A stretch of DNA of 64,000 nt from Flavobacterium sp. MC2016-06 (GTDB lineage Bacteria > Bacteroidota > Bacteroidia > Flavobacteriales > Flavobacteriaceae): positions 12,521-76,520 of the forward strand of contig NZ_WMID02000028.1 in the NCBI RefSeq assembly GCF_009711165.2, in the 5' to 3' direction. Positions 34,357 to 43,683 of this stretch are shown here, piece by piece. Position 1 is the first letter of the stretch, and each line of letters opens with the position of its first letter. The notes beneath the pieces were generated by a model, which searched no databases, was not told where the DNA came from, and worked only from the letters and a program-made list of their open reading frames with translations. Position numbers and translations under genes: made by a program.

Positions 34357-35118
34357 TTACTCGATCTCAACTAAAATTGGGCAGTGGTCTGAGTGCATAG
34401 CATCTGGAAGGATTACGGCACGCTTTAATTTATGCTGCAGCGAATCGCTCACTAAATTGTAATCTATACGCCAGCCTTTGTTATTACCACGGGCTCCCGC
34501 GCGATAACTCCACCAAGAATAATGATGTGGATCTTTGTTGAAATGACGAAAACTATCTATAAATCCCGATTTCATAAAGGCGTCTAACCAAGCTCGTTCT
34601 TGAGGTAGAAATCCAGAAACAGTTTTGTTACGAACTGGATCGTGAATGTCTATTGCTTCGTGGCAAATATTGTAATCCCCACAAATTATTAGGTTTGGAA
34701 TGGTAATTTTTAACTCATTAATGTAGTTTTGAAAATCGTCCATAAACATAAATTTATGATCTAATCTCTGAATGTTTGTTCCAGACGGAAGGTATAAACT
34801 CATTACAGAACAGTCATCAAAATCGGCACGAAGATTACGTCCTTCAAAATCCATGTGCTGAATTCCGGTTCCGTAAACTACATTATTGGGCTTAATTTTA
34901 GACAAAATTGCGACACCGCTATATCCCTTTTTTGTAGCAGGATAGTAGTATTGATAAGGATAACCCGCAGCTGTGATATCGTCTACCGGAACTTGTTCTT
35001 GTGTTGCTTTTATTTCCTGAAGGCAAATAACATCTGGATTGGCTTGTTGCAGCCATTCGATAAAACCTTTAGTAATTGCAGCACGAATTCCGTTTACGTT
35101 ATAAGAAATAATTTTCAT
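34357..35118 (-). CDS. xth: Exodeoxyribonuclease III
   Basis: Base-excision-repair AP endonuclease and 3'-5' exonuclease, 253 residues from the ATG at 35118 (MKIISYNVNGIRAAI). Metal and catalytic motifs: CLQEIKATQ (Glu), the YSGVAILSK segment, CGDYNICHEAIDI (Asp/Asn), WRIDYNLVSD and the terminal SDHCPILVEIE with the catalytic His. A TTG-initiated extension to 35142 is rejected: that codon overlaps a TACATTTG box (35140-35147). Divergent from olsF. Confidence 0.96.
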   Translation of the reverse strand: MKIISYNVNGIRAAITKGFIEWLQQANPDVICLQEIKATQEQVPVDDITAAGYPYQYYYPATKKGYSGVAILSKIKPNNVVYGTGIQHMDFEGRNLRADFDDCSVMSLYLPSGTNIQRLDHKFMFMDDFQNYINELKITIPNLIICGDYNICHEAIDIHDPVRNKTVSGFLPQERAWLDAFMKSGFIDSFRHFNKDPHHYSWWSYRAGARGNNKGWRIDYNLVSDSLQHKLKRAVILPDAMHSDHCPILVEIE

Positions 35119-35139
35119 TAGAGTTTTTTTTAAGGATTT

Positions 35140-35147
35140 CAAATGTA
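35140..35147 (-). promoter_or_regulatory. -7 box of xth
   Basis: TACATTTG on the minus strand, 21 bp before the ATG at 35118. Confidence 0.5.
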
Positions 35148-35199
35148 ATAAAAAAGTGGAAAGTTTGCGTTTGAATCAACGAAAAGTAGAGTTTTTTGT

Positions 35200-35207
35200 T
35201 ATCTTTG
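35200..35207 (+). promoter_or_regulatory. -7 box of olsF
   Basis: TATCTTTG, 30 bp before the ATG at 35238. Confidence 0.5.
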
Positions 35208-35237
35208 TTCGCTGTTCGAATAAATTAAAAGTACTAC

Positions 35238-37040
35238 ATGGGTTTAGTTACCGCGAAAGAAGTTGCAAAGGCGATAAATGTTGAAAAGTACGGAGTTCTA
35301 GGTACTTTTTCAGGCTGGATTCTTATGAAAGTTCTTAAGATCTCTACCCTTAATAAAATCTATGACCATAATAAACATTTGGAAGATGTTGCGTTTTTGA
35401 ACGGAATTCTGGATGAAATGGAAATTAAATTTGAAATTCCTGAAGAAGACTTAAAACGTTTACCAAAAGACGGCGCTTATATTACCATTTCTAATCATCC
35501 GCTGGGTGGTATTGATGGGATTTTGTTATTGAAATTAATGCTTGAGAGAGAGCCAAATTTTAAGATCATTGCCAATTTCTTATTACACAGAATTGTTCCG
35601 CTAAAAAAATACATCATGCCGGTGAATCCTTTTGAAAATCATAAGGATGCTAAGTCTAGTGTTATTGGAATTAAAGAAACTTTACGCCATTTAAGTGACG
35701 GAAAACCCTTAGGGATTTTTCCTGCAGGTGAAGTTTCGACTTATAAAGATGGAAAATTGGTTGTGGATAAACCTTGGGAAGAAGGCGCTCTAAAATTGAT
35801 TAGAAAAGCAAAAGTTCCGGTTGTTCCAATTTATTTTCATGCTAAAAACAGTAAATTATTTTATTGGCTTTCTAAAATCGATGATACTTTACGTACTGCA
35901 AAACTACCATCTGAACTGCTTACACAGAAAGATCGTATCATAAAAGTTCGTATTGGAAAACCTATTTCTGTAAACGAGCAAAATGAGATCCAATCCTTTG
36001 AAGAATATTCAGAATTCTTAAGAAAGAAAACTTATATGCTGGCAAATCCTTTTGAAAAGGACACCAAATTATTAGATACTGCAAGCCTAAAAATCCCGAA
36101 AGCACCTAAGAAAATTGTTACGCCAGCAAGCGAATCAAAAATGATCGAGGAAGTAAATGCTTTGCGTGGAAGTGACTGCCGTTTATTGCAAAGTAAAAAT
36201 TACGAAGTGTTTTTTGCCACTGCGAAATCTATTCCGAATGTTCTGCATGAAATTGGCCGTTTACGCGAAATTACATTCCGTGAAGTAGGTGAAGGAACTA
36301 ATGAATCTATAGATATAGATGAATATGATCAATATTATCACCATATGTTTTTGTGGGATGATGAAACCAAAAAAATTGCAGGTGCATACCGAATGGGATT
36401 AGGCGCCGAGATTTATCCTAAATATGGGCTTGAAGGTTTTTACCTAACAGAACTGTTTAGATTTGAGCCCGAATTACACGATATGATGCACAAATCTATC
36501 GAAATGGGTCGTGCTTTTATTATAAAAGAATACCAGCAAAAACCAATGCCTTTGTTTTTATTATGGAAAGGTATTATTCATACAACCTTACGTTATCCTG
36601 AACATAAATATCTTTTGGGCGGTGTAAGTATCAGTAATCAGTTTTCAGATTTCTCTAAATCGCTGATGATTGAGTTTATGAAATCTAATTATTACGATCC
36701 CTATATTGCACAATATATTCATCCTAAAAAGGCTTATAAGGTAAAATTAAAAGATGCTGATAAAGACTTTATTTTTGATGAAGCAGAATCTGACTTAAAC
36801 AAATTTGATAAAATTATTGACGAATTAGAACCAGGAAACTTACGCTTGCCGGTTTTAATTAAGAAATACATCAAACAAAATGCACGTGTTGTTGCTTTTA
36901 ATGTTGACCCTTTATTTAATAATGCAATAGATGGTTTGATGTACATTAGAATTGCAGATATTCCTGAAAGCACTATGAAACCTGTTATTGAGGAATTTCA
37001 AATAGAATTAGAACGTAAATTATCTGAGAAAGAAGATTAA
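35238..37040 (+). CDS. olsF: Bifunctional acyltransferase for ornithine-type aminolipids (OlsF-like)
   Basis: 600 residues in two domains. The N-terminal half is a PlsC-type O-acyltransferase: NHPLGGID at 86-93 is the catalytic N-H-x4-D motif and FPAGEVSTY (161-169) is the FPEG-like motif. The C-terminal half (about 310-560) is an OlsB/GNAT-type N-acyltransferase: IGRLREITFREVGEGTN, then AGAYRMGLG, then the LTELFRFEP and SIEMGRAFI blocks. This order is that of OlsF, which makes lyso-ornithine lipid and then acylates it, described in Serratia and Flavobacterium johnsoniae. Amino-acid choice (ornithine or glycine) cannot be read from sequence. Acts at the inner membrane. Monocistronic, with its own promoter box and terminator. 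Confidence 0.87.
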   Translation: MGLVTAKEVAKAINVEKYGVLGTFSGWILMKVLKISTLNKIYDHNKHLEDVAFLNGILDEMEIKFEIPEEDLKRLPKDGAYITISNHPLGGIDGILLLKLMLEREPNFKIIANFLLHRIVPLKKYIMPVNPFENHKDAKSSVIGIKETLRHLSDGKPLGIFPAGEVSTYKDGKLVVDKPWEEGALKLIRKAKVPVVPIYFHAKNSKLFYWLSKIDDTLRTAKLPSELLTQKDRIIKVRIGKPISVNEQNEIQSFEEYSEFLRKKTYMLANPFEKDTKLLDTASLKIPKAPKKIVTPASESKMIEEVNALRGSDCRLLQSKNYEVFFATAKSIPNVLHEIGRLREITFREVGEGTNESIDIDEYDQYYHHMFLWDDETKKIAGAYRMGLGAEIYPKYGLEGFYLTELFRFEPELHDMMHKSIEMGRAFIIKEYQQKPMPLFLLWKGIIHTTLRYPEHKYLLGGVSISNQFSDFSKSLMIEFMKSNYYDPYIAQYIHPKKAYKVKLKDADKDFIFDEAESDLNKFDKIIDELEPGNLRLPVLIKKYIKQNARVVAFNVDPLFNNAIDGLMYIRIADIPESTMKPVIEEFQIELERKLSEKED

Positions 37041-37062
37041 ATTTACTTTAGATATAAAAAAG

Positions 37063-37094
37063 AAAAATCCCGTATCGCTTGATACGGGATTTTT
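37063..37094. terminator. Terminator after olsF
   Basis: Perfect aaaaatcccgtatc / gatacgggattttt stem with a gctt loop. It is bidirectional and also ends the DUF2752 gene. Confidence 0.9.
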
Positions 37095-37100
37095 TATGTT

Positions 37101-37574
37101 TTAAAACCAAATGGTTTGATGCAGTATATCATCAAATGAATTGTTTCTAATAAAGAAAATCAATCTTATAAAATGATAAACTCCAAGAAAAACTGCCAAA
37201 CCATAGGCTAATTTTCTATTGTATAAAAGTCCGTTAAAGTATTCTTTCTTTGTAATCAATTCAGTAGTTAACACAATAATGGTTACCCAGCAGAATGCAA
37301 TAACAAAAGGACCTAAAATATGATAGCTTATTGATTTATAAAGATCGCCTTGGTAAAAATATACCAGGGATTTGGTAATGCCGCATCCTGGACACGGGAA
37401 ACCTATAATCATTTTAAAAGGACAAAAAGATTGATCTGACTCTAAATGATTATTATGATTGTCGAGCATTAAAAAAAACGGAACTATCAGTGTAATTACT
37501 GCACCGATAATTCCGTAAATTTTACGTCTTGTTTTGTTATTATTTATATAATCTGTTGATATCACCTTGTACAA
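37101..37574 (-). CDS. DUF2752 membrane protein
   Basis: Up to 157 residues; the only in-frame starts near the front are TTG (37574) and GTG (37565), so the start is uncertain. The family signature is MIIGFPCPGCGITKSLVYFYQGD, a C-P-x-C-G motif between helices, flanked by four hydrophobic segments. Function unknown. It overlaps the DUF4234 gene by about 35 bp, a strong sign of translational coupling. No SPASM or heme motif is visible; the Cys pair may bind a metal. Confidence 0.75.
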   Translation of the reverse strand: MYKVISTDYINNNKTRRKIYGIIGAVITLIVPFFLMLDNHNNHLESDQSFCPFKMIIGFPCPGCGITKSLVYFYQGDLYKSISYHILGPFVIAFCWVTIIVLTTELITKKEYFNGLLYNRKLAYGLAVFLGVYHFIRLIFFIRNNSFDDILHQTIWF

Positions 37575-37917
37575 TCATTGCTGCAGCAAAAGGAAAAAAG
37601 AATCCTAATACAATTAATAAAGTAGATTGGTCTTTTTGAAGTTCACCAGTTCTTTTATAAACTTCAGGTAAAGCTTCTTTACCTGCTAAATAGTAAAAAT
37701 AAATATTAACTGGCATACAACAACCTGCAAAAATTGCAATAGGCTGCGAAATAACTTCTCTTTTAGATACTGCGTTAAAAACCTCTGCTACTTTAATATT
37801 CCAATAAATTAAATACAATCCACAAGTTAAAAATCCAAAAAGCAAAACCATAATTGGGTCAACTTTAAATACTGGGATTGGGTCATTAAAATTATTCGAT
37901 GTTTCTTGTAATTCCAT
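37540..37917 (-). CDS. DUF4234-like / CCC-motif membrane protein
   Basis: 125 residues. The DUF4234 opening is visible as PIMVLLFGFLTCGLYLIYWNIKVAEVFNA. A cysteine pair follows in FAGCCMPVNIYFYYLAGKEAL, then a third hydrophobic stretch, LIVLGFFFPFAAAMIVQGDI. It often accompanies DUF2752 genes in Flavobacteria, as here. Function unknown. Confidence 0.75.
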   Translation of the reverse strand: MELQETSNNFNDPIPVFKVDPIMVLLFGFLTCGLYLIYWNIKVAEVFNAVSKREVISQPIAIFAGCCMPVNIYFYYLAGKEALPEVYKRTGELQKDQSTLLIVLGFFFPFAAAMIVQGDINRLYK

Positions 37918-38132
37918 TTTTTCTTATTGAATTCGTTAATTCCTACTCTTCGGATTTTCGGTTCCTCCTGCTCTTAAAAGAAGATCTTATTTAGATTGAT
38001 CCTTTAAAAATCGGAAACAATATTATTAAAAATTAACAAAGAAAGCTAATTATCTTAAGAAAAATTTAGAAGAAAAGACTCGTTATTAAAGGCTGAAAAA
38101 ATAAAGCGCAAAAAAAATACATTTTATCTATT

Positions 38133-39080
38133 TTATTTTGAATAAACTGCTTTAATCTTATCTACAATAACTTGCGCTAAACGCTCGTGGCTTTCAAAAG
38201 TCCAGCCTGCGATATGAGGCGTTAGTAAAACATTTTTAGCTTCCAGTAGATATTGAAAAGCTTCTGGAGTGTTTTTATCTTGAAATAAAGTTTCAAAAGA
38301 TAATTTCTCATACTCCAAAACATCCAAACCTGCCCCTAAAACCTTTTTAGCCTTCATAGCTTCAACTAAATCAGCTGTAACAATGTTTTTACCACGTGAA
38401 GTATTTATAATCCAAAATGGCTTAGAAAATGCGTTTATGAAGTCAGCGTTAACCATTTTGTCAGTTTCTGGTGTCCATGGAAGATGTAAACTCAAAACAT
38501 CGGCCTTCTCTTGCAATTCTTGTAAAGAAACTTGTCTGGCATTTTCATCACCAACATTTTCTAAAATATCATAACACAAAACCTCCGTTTCAAAACCGCG
38601 GAGTTTTTTAGCAAAAGCTTTTCCCATATTCCCATAACCAATAATCCCAACTGTTTTTAAATCGAGTTCATGACCGCGGTTGCTTTCACGATTCCAATGG
38701 CCTGATCTTATTTCGGCATCGGCCTGATTCAAGTTATTAAACAAAGATAAAATTACGCCAAGCGAATGTTCTGCAACTGCGTTGCGATTTCCTTCTGGCG
38801 CCGCAATTAAATGAATTCCTTTGCTCTCAGCATAGTCACAATCAATACTTTCAAGACCTGCGCCTACTCTTGCAATAAATTGCAACTTAGTTGCATTATC
38901 TAAAAACGTCTTATCAATCTTAAAACGACTGCGAATTACAACTCCATTATAATCTTTTATTTTAGCTTCAATTTCTTCTTTAGAAGATTTAAAGTCAGCG
39001 TGATTTTCAAAACCAGCATCTTCCAATTGCTGCCAAAGAATAGGATTATTACTGTCGATATGTAGAATCTTGATACTCAT
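38133..39080 (-). CDS. D-isomer-specific 2-hydroxyacid dehydrogenase
   Basis: 315 residues. The NAD-binding fold has VGIIGYGNMGKAFAKKL. Catalytic Arg region FIARVGAGLESIDCDYAESKGI, Glu region GLDVLEYEK, and catalytic His in LLTPHIAGWTFESHERLA. It resembles D-3-phosphoglycerate dehydrogenase (SerA) without the C-terminal ACT domain, but substrate assignment needs more than sequence. A TATTTTTG box on the minus strand (39110-39117) lies 30 bp upstream. Divergent from nhaA. Confidence 0.9.
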   Translation of the reverse strand: MSIKILHIDSNNPILWQQLEDAGFENHADFKSSKEEIEAKIKDYNGVVIRSRFKIDKTFLDNATKLQFIARVGAGLESIDCDYAESKGIHLIAAPEGNRNAVAEHSLGVILSLFNNLNQADAEIRSGHWNRESNRGHELDLKTVGIIGYGNMGKAFAKKLRGFETEVLCYDILENVGDENARQVSLQELQEKADVLSLHLPWTPETDKMVNADFINAFSKPFWIINTSRGKNIVTADLVEAMKAKKVLGAGLDVLEYEKLSFETLFQDKNTPEAFQYLLEAKNVLLTPHIAGWTFESHERLAQVIVDKIKAVYSK

Positions 39081-39109
39081 TTTTTGATTTTTAATTAAAT
39101 AATTGACAA

Positions 39110-39117
39110 CAAAAATA
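39110..39117 (-). promoter_or_regulatory. -7 box of the hydroxyacid dehydrogenase gene
   Basis: TATTTTTG on the minus strand, 30 bp before the ATG. Confidence 0.45.
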
Positions 39118-39204
39118 CGGCTTATTATTTATTCTTAAACAAAGAAAAACCAGCAAATTCAATCCATCAAAAGCATTGGAGTTTTTTATTGGTGAGATTT
39201 TTTT

Positions 39205-39212
39205 TACCTTTG
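39205..39212 (+). promoter_or_regulatory. -7 box of nhaA
   Basis: TACCTTTG, 66 bp before the ATG at 39278. The alternative ATG at 39218 would lie at about the transcription start. Confidence 0.45.
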
Positions 39213-39277
39213 GATAATTGAGGATTTTAAATTCCCTCTTAATATTTCTCTTTTTAAATCCATACAACTCCTTACAA

Positions 39278-40432
39278 ATGAAATTAACCAAGACTTTTAA
39301 AGCCTTTTTTGAAAATGAAAAATCAGGAGGACTCCTTTTACTTTTTGTTACGGTTATCTCACTTTTTCTAGCCAATTCTTCTTTTCAAGCCGATTATATT
39401 GGTTTTTGGGACAAAGAATTTTCTGGACATTCTATTACCCATTGGATAAACGATGGCTTGATGACGATTTTCTTTTTATTAATTGGTTTAGAATTAGAAC
39501 GTGAAATTTATCACGGTGAATTGTCTAATATTAGAAATGCATCATTACCAATTATGGCTGCCTTTGGCGGTATGCTTGTTCCTGCCGCGATTTTCTTAGC
39601 TCTAAATTTTGGTACAGCTACTCAAAACGGAGCTGGAATTCCGATGGCAACAGATATTGCATTTGCTATTGGAATATTATCTCTTTTGGGAAAAAAAGTT
39701 CCTGCTTCTTTAAAAATATTTTTAACCGCCTTGGCAGTAATTGATGATTTAGGCGCTATAATTGTTATTGCTATTTTTTACACTACTACAATTGCTTTTG
39801 TTAACCTTGCCATTGCATTGGGAATTTGGGCTTTTTTATTCCTTTTAAATCGACTGAAAATTCACAACTTAATTCCATACCTAATTGGAGGAATTGCAAT
39901 GTGGTATTTTATGCTTCATTCTGGAGTACATGCAACAATAACAGGAGTTATTTTAGCATTTGTAATTCCGTTTGGAGATGGCGGCGAAAAATCAGTTTCT
40001 TACCAATTACAGCATTTTTTACATAAACCAGTTGCATTCGTTATTTTACCCTTGTTTGCCATGGCAAATACTTGCATCGCTATTCAATCTGACTGGCATG
40101 AAGGTCTAAATCATCCGAACGCTTTCGGAATTATTTTAGGATTAGTTATCGGTAAACCTTTAGGAATCGTGCTTTTCTCTTCTATCGGTGTTAGTGCAGG
40201 TTTGTGTGCTCTGCCCAAAAACTTAAAATGGGCGCACATTTTAGGCGCTGGAATGCTTGGAGGAATTGGTTTTACGATGTCAATTTTTATTACCATTTTA
40301 GCCTTTAAGGATCCTGAAACCATTGTTTTTTCTAAAATTGCAATTCTAATCGCCTCTATGCTTTCTGGTATTTTTGGATTTTTCTATTTGAAATACACTT
40401 TGAGCAAAAAGAAAAAACAACAGAAAGTATGA
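39278..40432 (+). CDS. nhaA: Na+/H+ antiporter NhaA
   Basis: 384 residues from the ATG at 39278 (MKLTKTFKAFFENEKSGGLL). Eleven or twelve TM helices. The ion-binding Asp pair is in LAVIDDLGAIIVIAIFY, preceded by the family signature ATDIAFAIGILSLLG. The C-terminus retains LGGIGFTMSIFITILAF. Exports Na+ in exchange for protons. The ORF reading from 39218 adds an unlikely second hydrophobic start and is rejected. The following lipoprotein gene overlaps by 4 bp (ATGA). Confidence 0.96.
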   Translation: MKLTKTFKAFFENEKSGGLLLLFVTVISLFLANSSFQADYIGFWDKEFSGHSITHWINDGLMTIFFLLIGLELEREIYHGELSNIRNASLPIMAAFGGMLVPAAIFLALNFGTATQNGAGIPMATDIAFAIGILSLLGKKVPASLKIFLTALAVIDDLGAIIVIAIFYTTTIAFVNLAIALGIWAFLFLLNRLKIHNLIPYLIGGIAMWYFMLHSGVHATITGVILAFVIPFGDGGEKSVSYQLQHFLHKPVAFVILPLFAMANTCIAIQSDWHEGLNHPNAFGIILGLVIGKPLGIVLFSSIGVSAGLCALPKNLKWAHILGAGMLGGIGFTMSIFITILAFKDPETIVFSKIAILIASMLSGIFGFFYLKYTLSKKKKQQKV

Positions 40433-40947
40433 GTTTAACCAATAAATGCATTGCCTCACTTCTATTTTTTCTATCTATTACGGCTTGCAATACTAAAAAC
40501 AAAGAGATAAGCATTCCCAAAGAGCAGACTGGAAACACAACAAAGCTTTCTATACCGAAAAATGAAGAATCAATTGAAGGTGTTTACAGATCTAACGAAT
40601 GTGAACTTTCAGTAGTAATTACAAAAACAAAAGACGGTTACGACTATTTACTAAAAACGAGCCAACGAAAAGTAAAAGGTAAAGCAAGTTTTACCAAAAG
40701 TGAATCTGGCGAGAATTATTTGACCTTAGAGGGTATTAAATGGGACGAATACGAGGGCGATATCAGCCAAGAAGACGAAACAGATTCTATTCCGACTAAA
40801 GAACTTGAAATTCCAGTTGGCATTGATGCCAGTTATGTAAAAGACACTCTAACGATTCAGAATTATGGCAATGCGATGAATTCTTACACTAAGATTTCTG
40901 AATGCGGCAGTAAATATATCCAGCTTATTAAAATTCCAAATAGATAA
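40429..40947 (+). CDS. Hypothetical lipoprotein co-transcribed with nhaA
   Basis: 172 residues. Lipoprotein leader ending LFFLSITAC (Cys20) and a Lys/Ser/Thr-rich linker. Then a beta-rich domain (SIEGVYRSNECELSVVITKT ... YDYLLKTSQRKVKGKASF) resembling small calycin-like secreted domains, with no named family I can assign. ATGA overlap with nhaA and a 5-12 bp gap to a cytochrome c gene make a three-gene operon. Confidence 0.8.
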   Translation: MSLTNKCIASLLFFLSITACNTKNKEISIPKEQTGNTTKLSIPKNEESIEGVYRSNECELSVVITKTKDGYDYLLKTSQRKVKGKASFTKSESGENYLTLEGIKWDEYEGDISQEDETDSIPTKELEIPVGIDASYVKDTLTIQNYGNAMNSYTKISECGSKYIQLIKIPNR

Positions 40948-40958
40948 TTTATTTGATT

Positions 40959-41375
40959 ATGAAAGGAATTAGACAAATACTTAGTTTATGTATATCTCTT
41001 TTAATGGTGTTAATTGCTGTAATACTTTATCAAATAAAATATAATTCCACACAACCTAATCTAGAGTGCCAAATTCCTGTTCCTTTTTGTGGCACTCAAT
41101 CTTTTCAACAAACAGGAAACATGTACGAAGGAAAAGAGATTTTTAATTCCAATTGTGCCGCTTGCCACAAATTAGATGCCAAGAGTACAGGACCAGCACT
41201 TCGTGGTATAGATTCTTTAGTTTTTGTAAAATGGATGCTCATAAAAAACCACAAAATCGACAGTACTAAAATTGAAAACTTAGGAATCGACTATCACCGA
41301 ACAATGTTTAAAAATGTTTTGAATGAAGAAAATCTTCCATTCCTAATTGGGTATTGTTCAGGAATATGTAATTAA
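40959..41375 (+). CDS. Membrane-anchored monohaem cytochrome c
   Basis: 138 residues from the ATG at 40959; the TTG at 40953 is the only upstream alternative. One N-terminal TM segment (ILSLCISLLMVLIAVILYQI) anchors it. The haem site is IFNSNCAACHKLDAKSTGPAL (C-x-x-C-H), with Met in YHRTMFKNV as the likely sixth ligand. Short electron-carrier class. Its partner is unknown; the operon links it to Na+/H+ exchange. Confidence 0.85.
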   Translation: MKGIRQILSLCISLLMVLIAVILYQIKYNSTQPNLECQIPVPFCGTQSFQQTGNMYEGKEIFNSNCAACHKLDAKSTGPALRGIDSLVFVKWMLIKNHKIDSTKIENLGIDYHRTMFKNVLNEENLPFLIGYCSGICN

Positions 41376-41379
41376 ACAA

Positions 41380-41423
41380 AAATCCAAATTCCGATTTGAT
41401 TATCAAATTGGAATTTGGATTTT
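41380..41423. terminator. Bidirectional terminator between cytochrome c and proC
   Basis: aaatccaaattccgatttga pairs with tcaaattggaatttggattt, one mismatch, short loop. Confidence 0.85.
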
Positions 41424-41441
41424 ATATTTTTGGAATTTAAA

Positions 41442-42221
41442 TTATTGACCTTTAATTTGTTTCAAAGAGGTTTTGATTCCTTTGATTAAAGACGAACTAA
41501 AACCATTATGTTCCATCTCGTTCAAACCAACAATTGTACAGCCTTGAGGTGTTGTTACGCGGTCGATTAATTGTTCTGGATGCACTTTTTCTTCTAAAAG
41601 CATTTTTGCGGCTCCTTTTACAGTTTGCGCTGCAATTGCTAAAGCAGTTTGAGAATCGAACCCAATCTCGATTCCTGCCTGCATAGAAGCACGAATATAA
41701 CGTAATGCATATGCAGTACCGCAAGCACCTAAAACAGTTGCTGCATCCATCAATTTTTCGTCAATTACCGGAGCAGTTCCTAAATCTTGAAATAAATCAA
41801 CAATTGGCAAAGCTTTTTCTCTGTCTTTTTCAGGGAATGAAATGCAAGTTGCAGATTCTCCAAACTGTGCCGCAATATTTGGCATAATGCGAACTACTGG
41901 ATATTCATTATTTGTTTTGGTCTGGAGCATTTCAAGAGAAACACCGCTCACTGCAGACGCAATTGTTTTATTTTGAATAACGGGTAAAATCTCCGCTAAA
42001 ACTGTATCGACTTGATAAGGTTTTATTGTTAAAATTATAACGTCAGCTTCTTTGATGTTATGTTTATTGTCTGAAGAAACAGTGATTCCGTATTCTGATA
42101 AATACTGAATACTGGCAATATTTCTTCTTGTTACAGTAACTTGATTGTTTTTGGAGAATTTTGCAATTCCCAAGGCAATAGAAACCCCTAGATTTCCTCC
42201 TCCGATGATGTGTACTTTCAT
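41442..42221 (-). CDS. proC: Pyrroline-5-carboxylate reductase
   Basis: Last step of proline synthesis. 259 residues. NAD(P)-binding motif MKVHIIGGGNLGVSIALGIA, the VILTIKPYQVDTVL segment, VVRIMPNIAAQFG, and the C-terminal dimer domain GACGTAYALRYIRASMQAG, then LIDRVTTPQGCTIVGL. Full length. Appears monocistronic. Confidence 0.95.
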   Translation of the reverse strand: MKVHIIGGGNLGVSIALGIAKFSKNNQVTVTRRNIASIQYLSEYGITVSSDNKHNIKEADVIILTIKPYQVDTVLAEILPVIQNKTIASAVSGVSLEMLQTKTNNEYPVVRIMPNIAAQFGESATCISFPEKDREKALPIVDLFQDLGTAPVIDEKLMDAATVLGACGTAYALRYIRASMQAGIEIGFDSQTALAIAAQTVKGAAKMLLEEKVHPEQLIDRVTTPQGCTIVGLNEMEHNGFSSSLIKGIKTSLKQIKGQ

Positions 42222-42333
42222 ACTGGTTTTTTTAGAATTATTTTTGGTTGATTAACAGCCTATTTTTCGGCTACAAATTACATAGAATTTACAGATTTTA
42301 AATCACTGCAAGTTGTCAATTTGTGCCAAAAAT

Positions 42334-43683
42334 CTAAAATCCAAGAATCATTTTAGCTACTCCAAAATAGAGCATAATTCCAAAAACATCGTTGGTAGTG
42401 GTAATAAATGGACCTGTTGCAATTGCTGGATCTATTTTGTTTTTATGTAAAAAAAGCGGCACTAAAGTTCCTAAAGTAGCTGCAAACAAAATCACAACAA
42501 TCATAGAGATCGAAATAGCAAGTCCCACCAAATATTGTTGGTACATAATAGAATGATACCCTAGCAGTAGTAATGAAATAATACTTCCAGAAATCATAGA
42601 AACGGTGATTTCTTTACTAAAATAAGCGCGGCTAAATTCTTTTAAAGTTCCGTTTGCCAAACCTTGCACAACAATTGCTGATGCTTGAACACCAATATTT
42701 CCGGCTGTTGCAGAAAGTAAAGGCACGAAAATAATCAGAGTTGAATATTTTTGAAAAGTCGCTTCGTTGCCTTTCAAAACAAATGAAGCTACAATTTCGA
42801 TCACCATTCCGATTAAAAGCCAAGGCAAACGCGCTTTTGTCAATTCGAGAACGCTGTCATTAGATTCAACGTCCTGCGTAATACCCGCCGCTAATTGGTA
42901 ATCTTTATCGGCTTCGTCTTTAATTACGTCTACGATATCATCAATTGTAATTCTTCCAACCAAACGACCCAATTCATCAACAACCGGAATTGCCTCTAAA
43001 TCGTATTTCTGCATGATACGTGCTACCTCAACATCTTCAGTATCTACGTTTACAAAATTTAATTTTCTGATATAGATATCGCCAATCTGCGTTTTAGTCG
43101 AAGTTGTCAATAAATCTTTTAATGATAATCTCCCTTTTAGTCGATTTTCATCATCAATAACATAGATAGAATGTACTCTTGAAACGTTTTCTGCCTGAAT
43201 ACGCATTTCTTTCACACAAGTTAATACATTCCAATTTTCATTGACTTTAACTAACTCTTTCCCCATTAAACCACCCGCAGAATTCTCGTCGTAACGTAAA
43301 AGATCAACAATGTCTTTTGCGTGTTCAACGTCATTTAATTCTGAGATTACTTCTGCTTTAATTTCTTGCGAAAGTTCAGCGATAATATCTGCCGCGTCAT
43401 TTGTTTCAAGCTCATCAAGCTCTTCTGCAATTTCTTTAGGAGAAAGTCTACTTAAGATGTTTTCACGCAAATCATCTTCTAATTCAAGAAGAATTTCTGC
43501 GGTTTTATCACTATCAAGAACTTTAAAGATGTAAGTCGCCTCGTCAAAATCTAATTCATCTAAGATTTCGGCAATATCGGCGTGGTGCATATCGTTAAGT
43601 AAAACTTCAAGTTCTTTGTCGTTTTTGTTAACAATATGTTCTTCTAATTGGTGGATTAAGTCTTTACTTATTTTGAACTCCAT
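42334..43683 (-). CDS. mgtE: Magnesium transporter MgtE
   Basis: 449 residues. N-terminal superhelical MgtE_N domain ([19 protein letters not shown] ...), then two CBS domains ([24 protein letters not shown] segment around residues 165-200, and [30 protein letters not shown]), which act as the Mg2+ sensor. Five TM helices finish the protein, including [21 protein letters not shown]. Its start lies 20 bp inside the end of rsmA, so the two are co-translated. I read the sequence as complete. Confidence 0.95.
   Translation of the reverse strand: MEFKISKDLIHQLEEHIVNKNDKELEVLLNDMHHADIAEILDELDFDEATYIFKVLDSDKTAEILLELEDDLRENILSRLSPKEIAEELDELETNDAADIIAELSQEIKAEVISELNDVEHAKDIVDLLRYDENSAGGLMGKELVKVNENWNVLTCVKEMRIQAENVSRVHSIYVIDDENRLKGRLSLKDLLTTSTKTQIGDIYIRKLNFVNVDTEDVEVARIMQKYDLEAIPVVDELGRLVGRITIDDIVDVIKDEADKDYQLAAGITQDVESNDSVLELTKARLPWLLIGMVIEIVASFVLKGNEATFQKYSTLIIFVPLLSATAGNIGVQASAIVVQGLANGTLKEFSRAYFSKEITVSMISGSIISLLLLGYHSIMYQQYLVGLAISISMIVVILFAATLGTLVPLFLHKNKIDPAIATGPFITTTNDVFGIMLYFGVAKMILGF

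Noticed and set aside
37101..37574. Frameshift between DUF4234 and DUF2752 genes
   Set aside because: The 35-bp overlap in different frames is consistent with translational coupling; both proteins are intact at the motif level.
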